NCBI GenBank assembly: GCA_045430345.1
Contig: JAILXT010000002.1
Location: 496,001-560,000, forward strand
Length of the DNA stretch: 64,000 bases
Origin: Agarilytica sp045430345
Lineage (GTDB): Bacteria; Pseudomonadota; Gammaproteobacteria; Pseudomonadales; Cellvibrionaceae
Reading direction: 5' to 3'
The first letter of the stretch is position 1. The number at the start of each line of letters is the position of its first letter. The notes beneath the pieces are model-generated. The model was not told where the DNA came from, did no database searches, and saw only the letters and a program-made list of their open reading frames with translations. Below, piece by piece: positions 59,673 to 64,000 of the stretch. The position numbers and the translations under genes were made by a program.

Positions 59673-59945
59673 CCTCCTTGTGGAGGCGGCGCCGATAGAG
59701 AGTTAGCTATTGGTGCGGCGATACTTGCACTTTTCCTGTCTCTCTCATCAGTATATTTTCAAATTCACAACCTTCTTGCTGTAAAAATCACTTCCTGTCT
59801 AATTGTTGCTGTGCATAGCCTTTTGGCCTGAATGCGCAGCCGTTGCAATGCGTTTGTCAAAGTCCAAATTCGACCAAAAAAATATCCTATATAATGATTT
59901 TTTCATTCCCGCACGTTTTTATTTAATGAGCTTCATTTTGTATCT

Positions 59946-60908
59946 ATGAGTAACGTCGAATTTTTCCCATCGCTTTTATCGATTACTGGCGCTTCCGAAG
60001 TGTTGTCTGTAGAGCGGATTCAGTCGCTTTGGAGTGGTTACGGCGAAATCTCTAGGGTGTCATTAAAGGATCATGTACCGGTTGTGGTAAAGCATATTCA
60101 ATTGCCAGATCAAATAGCACACCCTAGAGGTTGGGCGACCGATTTATCACACCGGCGTAAGGTGCATTCTTATGAAGTCGAGCGCTGTTTTTACGCGCAA
60201 TATGCCGCGATGTGTGATGCCGCTTGTCGGGTGCCACAGTACATAGGCTCGGAAGGTGAGGCGCTTCTGGTGCTTGAGGATTTGAATGAAAGCGGGTACC
60301 CAAGGCGTGTGGAATCATCAAGCCGCCTCGAAGTGCGAGCGTGTGTGAATTGGCTGGCGAATTTTCATGCGCGGTTTCTGGGAGTGACGCCAGAAGGTCT
60401 TTGGCAAAAAGGGACGTATTGGCACCTAGATACCAGGCCGGATGAGCTGAAGGCCTTATCTGATATGGCCTTAAAGCAAGCCGCTCCCGCCCTAGATCGC
60501 TCCCTCACTGATGGTGTTCCGCAAACGCTTGTGCATGGCGACGCAAAAATCGCGAACTTTTGTTTCAGCGAAGATGGTGAAGCTGTGGCAGCGGTGGATT
60601 TTCAATATGTGGGCGGCGGTTGCGGAATGAAGGATCTGGCTTATTTTATGGGCAGTTGCTTGAGCGAGAGTGAGTGTGAATCTCAAGAGGCTTGGATACT
60701 GGATTACTACTTTTGTGCATTGCGAGATGCGCTAGTAAAACCAGGGATTGACGTTGATGGGTTAGAAGCTTCGTGGCGGCGTGTGTTTCCTATTGCGTGG
60801 GCCGACTTTCACCGGTTTCTAAAAGGCTGGAGTCCCGCTCATTGGAAGCTGAATGGCTATAGCGAGAAGAAGTGCCGCAAGGCCTTGGCGATGATTGGCG
60901 AACCTTGA
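59946..60908 (+). CDS. Ecdysteroid-kinase-like / choline-kinase-fold phosphotransferase
   Basis: 320 residues of the protein-kinase-like fold shared by choline and aminoglycoside kinases. Motifs: the ATP-Lys in VPVVVKHIQLP (about 43), HRRKVHSYEVERCFYAQY, the hinge LLVLEDLNESG (about 102), the catalytic loop LVHGDAKIANFCF (about 196-208; HGDxxxxN) and the metal Asp in VAAVDFQYVGGGCGMKDLAYF (about 217). It matches the EcKL-type group common in marine gammaproteobacteria. The substrate is unknown; small alcohols or aminoglycoside-like sugars are possible. Confidence 0.8.
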   Translation: MSNVEFFPSLLSITGASEVLSVERIQSLWSGYGEISRVSLKDHVPVVVKHIQLPDQIAHPRGWATDLSHRRKVHSYEVERCFYAQYAAMCDAACRVPQYIGSEGEALLVLEDLNESGYPRRVESSSRLEVRACVNWLANFHARFLGVTPEGLWQKGTYWHLDTRPDELKALSDMALKQAAPALDRSLTDGVPQTLVHGDAKIANFCFSEDGEAVAAVDFQYVGGGCGMKDLAYFMGSCLSESECESQEAWILDYYFCALRDALVKPGIDVDGLEASWRRVFPIAWADFHRFLKGWSPAHWKLNGYSEKKCRKALAMIGEP

Positions 60909-60949
60909 CCTCCTCGTGCTCGTTCAACCTTGGGTGGTTTCTTGTGGGG

Positions 60950-61540
60950 CTAGCTCCTGTTGGTGTGAGGTACTTTGATGGTTTGTTTATCCGTAACAAT
61001 GTAGTTCAAGGGGATATCCCACGTTTCAGTTGTTAAGGCGGGTACTTCTTGGCAGTGGTGGGCTAGTCCAATAAGAAGTGGTCGTGTGTTTACGTACCTT
61101 GGCCTGGCACTGAGTGTACGATCATAAAAGCCTCCTCCCATCCCGAGTCGATTGCCTGAGCGATCAAAAGCGACTAGGGGCATAAGTATTACATCAATGG
61201 CGTCTAGGGGCGTTATTGGGCATTTAACGCGAGGTTCAGGGATGCCAAAACGGTTTTTGGTGAGGCGACCGCGCCCTTCATATTGTCGAAATTCCAGCGA
61301 TTTTCCTGATGTTAGGCAGGGTAGTAGTACAGACTGTCTGTTTTTGAGGGCACCCTTTAATGCTTGCGCGGGAGAGATTTCACCATCGTTGGCCAAGTAA
61401 AAGGCGATCTGCTTGGCTTGCGTGAAGAGCGGCAGTTTTTGTAGCCGCTTAAATAGCGAGTGGGACGCTTGATGCTGCGCTATATCGCTTAAGGCTTGGC
61501 GTTTTGCGCGGACGAGGTTGCGTAATTCACGTTTATCCAA
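60950..61540 (-). CDS. fau: 5-formyltetrahydrofolate cyclo-ligase
   Basis: 196 residues. It converts 5-formyltetrahydrofolate to methenyltetrahydrofolate with ATP. Key segments are KRELRNLVRAKRQALS at the N-terminus, the ILMPLVAFDRSGNRLGMGGGFYDRTL loop (key part GMGGGFYDR, about 133-141) and PLLIGLAHHCQ. In enteric and pseudomonad relatives this gene (also called ygfA) stands directly behind the 6S RNA gene; the same is seen here, with the 6S RNA at about 61648-61825. Confidence 0.94.
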   Translation of the reverse strand: MDKRELRNLVRAKRQALSDIAQHQASHSLFKRLQKLPLFTQAKQIAFYLANDGEISPAQALKGALKNRQSVLLPCLTSGKSLEFRQYEGRGRLTKNRFGIPEPRVKCPITPLDAIDVILMPLVAFDRSGNRLGMGGGFYDRTLSARPRYVNTRPLLIGLAHHCQEVPALTTETWDIPLNYIVTDKQTIKVPHTNRS

Positions 61541-61647
61541 AATGTGCGTACTCTTTCAGTTGTGATGAGTCACTTAGGAGGGAGTTAATCTATATTTAAT
61601 GCGTAAAAATCACAAAGGAAAATTGCTAGGTACTAGCTAGGAAGGGC

Positions 61648-61825
61648 AAATTAATTGCCCAAGGCGTCGCTGTTGACATAACCTTGAACCGTGACGTTCA
61701 AGAGGGAGGGGACAGCTGCATATTAGGCTTTCCGTCGGGCGGACATGCACACAATACAACTTGATCACCTCCGGGGTAAGGGTTATCGGCTCAGGGATAT
61801 AGCCAACTGGCGAACACCTTAGGTT
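61648..61825 (-). ncRNA. ssrS: 6S RNA
   Basis: Read on the minus strand, several blocks match E. coli 6S RNA: CCCTGAGCCGATAACC (E. coli CCCTGAGCCGATATTT), GTGCATGTCCGCCCGACGGA followed by AAGCCTAAT (E. coli CTCGGTCCGTCCGAGAAGCCTTAA), and CTTGAACGTCACGGTTCAAGG (first 20 bases CTTGAACGTCACGGTTCAAG; E. coli CTTGAACCAAGGGTTCAAGG). The closing stem CCTAAGGTG (61823-61815) pairs with CGCCTTGGG (61666-61658). About 178 bases long, it lies upstream of fau in the same direction, as in relatives. 6S RNA binds sigma-70 RNA polymerase in stationary phase. The exact ends are estimates. Confidence 0.93.
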
Positions 61826-61831
61826 GAATTA

Positions 61832-61837
61832 AGTATA
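61832..61837 (-). promoter_or_regulatory. -10 element of the 6S RNA promoter
   Basis: On the minus strand this reads TATACT, five of six bases of the consensus, seven bases before the predicted 6S 5' end near 61825. A TTGTCA hexamer lies 26 bases upstream, too far to be a proper -35. Confidence 0.5.
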
Positions 61838-61934
61838 GCACCGTAAAAGTCCGCGTACAGTCTTGACAACGGTAAAACGTAAATTTTGTTTATGACTTTT
61901 TTTAATAGTAATTTCCGCCGTCTGAGTTTTTAAT

Positions 61935-61958
61935 TGTGTCGTATATTTTTTCGACACA
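61935..61958. repeat. Seven-bp perfect hairpin upstream of the GAF-kinase gene
   Basis: TGTGTCG (61935-61941) and CGACACA (61952-61958) enclose ten A/T bases. It stands between the 6S promoter and the kinase gene at 62125. It may be an operator or a structure in either transcript. The rest of 61838-62124 shows no open frame or other feature. Confidence 0.35.
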
Positions 61959-62124
61959 TGGAGGGGCTGTAGTTTTGGCTAAAATGTCGGGTGAATATTT
62001 ATGCTCTTTTGTTTTCTCATAAGCGACTGGCCCTGTAGGTCTAAAATTGCATAATCCTGCTTTATCTAAGCCTCTATACTGAAACTGTCGTCCTAAATAA
62101 AAGCTTTTTTGAGCTGTAATTCAT

Positions 62125-63348
62125 ATGAATGATTACCCTTCCTTTGTTGATGATGCCACTTTTTACAATATGCATGCTGGGGCGAATATAGCGGCGCAAC
62201 AGGCGGCGATGCTGAACAATTTGAAAACAGTGTTTTCGTTAACGACAGAAAGCTATGAAACTTTTGATGACTTGGTGAGAGCGTATTTATCCGCAGGCCG
62301 AAAAATATTTGGTTTGGAAACAGGTATCGTTAGCAGGATTCAAGATGAGGTGTATACCGTAATTGATGTGGTGAGTAATCTCGACGCTATTCAATCGGGC
62401 GATGAATATCCTATTGAGGGAACGTATTGCCACGAAGTGTATAAGGGAAGAAAAGTTTTGGGTTTCCCCCGTGTCGGCGAGTTGCCTTTTATGAAAGATC
62501 ACCCCGTGTATGTGAATTTAAAATTAGAGTCTTATCTTTCTTCTCCAATAGAGGTCGACGGAGAGCTATATGGAACGCTTAATTTTACATCCGCTACGCC
62601 TCGGGAAAATGGGTTTTCAGAACATGAACGTGAACTCATTGTTTTGATGTCAAAAGCAATCGCTAATTTTATTATCCTCCGTGACCGCGAAAGTAAACTT
62701 CAAAACGCGAATAAGAAGCTTAAGCAATTTGTGGGTTTTGTCGCTCATGACTTACGGAATCCGTTGGGTGCAATACAAACACTCTCCAAAATGGCGGCTA
62801 AGTCAAATACGCCGACTGAAAGGATGCGCGTGATAATGGAAAAAATTCAGCGTCTGTCGTCGGTAACGATAGAGTTTGTACATTCGGTGTTGGAAGTCTC
62901 CGCTTTAGGGACCGGAAAGTTGGAGGCTTCGCTTGATCCTGTTCAGTTTGGTGAGGTGCTCGCGTTCTCATTGGAGTCGCTTGAGGAGCTGGCTGATTTA
63001 TACGAAAGTAAAGTCGATGTCTCATGCGCTGACTTAACCGTATTGGCGGATAAGCATTTATTATCCCAGGCGCTAATTAACTTGCTCGCCAATGCTGTAA
63101 AGTATTCGCCGGCTCAAAGCGCGGTGCGCCTTTCCGCTGTTGAAAAAAACGCGGCACTTGTTGTGTCAATTGAGAATGACATTGTCTCTGGCGAGCAAAA
63201 GAATAAATCTGAAACCGCACGCTATAAATCGGTTGGCTTTGGTATGGAAATCGCGGAAGAGGTGATAAAGGCACACGGCGGTGAACTTGTTGTCGATCGT
63301 AAAGGCTCGCTATACTGTGTATCTTTTGTTTTATCCCTGGGTGCCTAG
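62125..63348 (+). CDS. Cytoplasmic GAF-domain sensor histidine kinase
   Basis: 407 residues, no membrane segment. A GAF domain occupies about 30-185 (with YPIEGTYCHEVYKGRK and YLSSPIEVDGELYGTLNFTS, typical of GAF modules in such kinases). The HisKA helix has the phospho-acceptor His in FVGFVAHDLRNPLGAIQTLS (about residue 210). The ATPase domain is shorter than usual: the N box is LINLLANAVKYSP, and the later VGFGMEIAEEVIKAHGGEL is the G2-like end. No response regulator is adjacent in this window, so it is an orphan as seen. It might sense redox or a small ligand. Confidence 0.85.
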   Translation: MNDYPSFVDDATFYNMHAGANIAAQQAAMLNNLKTVFSLTTESYETFDDLVRAYLSAGRKIFGLETGIVSRIQDEVYTVIDVVSNLDAIQSGDEYPIEGTYCHEVYKGRKVLGFPRVGELPFMKDHPVYVNLKLESYLSSPIEVDGELYGTLNFTSATPRENGFSEHERELIVLMSKAIANFIILRDRESKLQNANKKLKQFVGFVAHDLRNPLGAIQTLSKMAAKSNTPTERMRVIMEKIQRLSSVTIEFVHSVLEVSALGTGKLEASLDPVQFGEVLAFSLESLEELADLYESKVDVSCADLTVLADKHLLSQALINLLANAVKYSPAQSAVRLSAVEKNAALVVSIENDIVSGEQKNKSETARYKSVGFGMEIAEEVIKAHGGELVVDRKGSLYCVSFVLSLGA

Positions 63349-63535
63349 TGTTTTTCGTGGGCAAACCCGCTATTGGTCACATCGGTTAATTGCTTTTCAC
63401 CCCATCGTGTTATCAAATACGCCGTTCTTTATTTCCTCTCTCATCACCAAATTGGATTAAATACGTACTTTCTGTCATCGTTGAGGTGTTCTGGTAAGAG
63501 TGGATTATGCGTTTTTTTCTAGGGGTGCAGCGAAA

Positions 63536-64000
63536 GTGAATAAATCGGTTAAATACAGGCTAGTAGGCGCTGTGCTTTTGACTCTTGGCGCTGTTGGTAC
63601 ATGGTTTTTTCTCAATACGGGGTTTAACAAGCTTCAACAATTACGCCAGCTTGAGCGCGTCCCTGAGAGTAAGGCCGGGACGGTTTTATTGGGCGAAGTT
63701 AATATTAGTGCGCCTGCAAAAGCCGCCTTTGGCACCCTAAGTAGCCCCCATACAAATACGTCTTGTTTGTACTATTTATATACGCATGAAGTCGAGACAC
63801 GCGATTCGGACGGGAATACTTCTTGGCGCACGCAAACGAGGACGGAGAAAAGTGTCGATTTTTTGTTGTATGACGAAACCGGTGAAATTCCCGTCATTAC
63901 TAATCTCCAGACAAGGAAGATCAATTGGTCAGTAAGGCGAAGTTTTCGGGTGGTCCAAGGGAAAAATCGTTATACAGAATATAGGATTGAACCTAATGAT
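63536..64000 (+). CDS. GIDE-like membrane protein (N-terminal part, cut by window edge)
   Basis: At least 155 residues, open at the right edge. A membrane helix (about 9-27) is followed by KAGTVLLGEVNISAPAKAAF and SPHTNTSCLYYLYTHEVETR, then a run with WRTQTRTEKSVDFLLYDETGEI. This pattern (GxV...P...C.YY.Y.VE...W.T) is that of bacterial relatives of the GIDE domain found in eukaryotic E3 ligase MULAN, often near LemA genes. No RING is visible in this part. The start is GTG 63536, or GTG 63500 in the same frame. Its function in bacteria is unknown. Confidence 0.6.
   Translation, partial: MNKSVKYRLVGAVLLTLGAVGTWFFLNTGFNKLQQLRQLERVPESKAGTVLLGEVNISAPAKAAFGTLSSPHTNTSCLYYLYTHEVETRDSDGNTSWRTQTRTEKSVDFLLYDETGEIPVITNLQTRKINWSVRRSFRVVQGKNRYTEYRIEPND

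Overview
The window is a piece of a gammaproteobacterial chromosome. Its gene order (proA-nadD-rsfS-rlmH-mrdA-rodA-mltB-rlpA-dacA-ybeD-lipB-lipA, then holA-lptE-leuS) is that of the Pseudomonas/Cellvibrio branch. The abundance of c-di-GMP proteins, the PomAB-type stator, MipA/OmpV and the moderate base composition suggest a marine Cellvibrionaceae-like bacterium; this placement is inference from gene content. No phage, insertion sequence, CRISPR array, rRNA or tRNA was seen. Most of the window is conserved housekeeping sequence with accessory genes set into it.

Layout. 1-1.3 kb: start of a PhoP-like response regulator, a PepSY protein and a glycine-zipper protein (minus strand). 1.9-5.2 kb: a three-gene cassette of retropepsin-like protease, inactive transglutaminase with 7 membrane helices, and ATP-grasp ligase. 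5.3-15.7 kb: the proline/NAD/ribosome/cell-elongation/lipoate cluster. 15.7-22.9 kb: lipB and lipA, separated by two opposite-strand genes, one of them PAS-GGDEF-EAL, then a GNAT gene and a second GGDEF-EAL gene. 22.9-27.1 kb: holA-lptE-leuS. 27.3-33.1 kb: a DUF4399 protein and a signalling cassette of NIT-like protein, histidine kinase and REC-DUF3369-GGDEF-EAL. 33.2-37 kb: 5-oxoprolinase genes pxpABC, dtd and small genes. 37-43 kb: a beta-propeller lipoprotein, then mipA-DUF3019 with an RstAB-like two-component system. 43-48.6 kb: pip, a Cys-rich lipoprotein, tatABC, hisIE, ispA-xseB. 48.9-51.3 kb: pomA-pomB-PilZ. 51.3-52 kb: a gene-free stretch with an Rsm/CsrB-like small RNA and its GacA box. 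52-59.2 kb: HNH nuclease, SMP-30 protein, truncated hemoglobin with frmA, YbbAP-like ABC transporter with tesA. 59.2-64 kb: a small membrane peptide, a kinase-like protein, fau with 6S RNA upstream, a GAF histidine kinase, and the start of a GIDE-like membrane protein.

How it fits together. The window is rich in post-transcriptional and second-messenger control. It encodes three EAL proteins, two with degraded GGDEF signatures, and a PilZ protein placed directly behind the flagellar stator genes. It also holds two regulatory RNAs that no protein-only annotation would show. The first is a CsrA/RsmA-sequestering RNA with six GGA motifs and a near-perfect GacA operator (TGTAGG-N6-CTTACA) at about 51.35-51.55 kb. 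The second is 6S RNA at about 61.65-61.83 kb. The Rsm-type RNA next to the stator/PilZ genes is the most interesting new observation. RNA calls rest on motifs and structures read by eye, without covariance-model searches.
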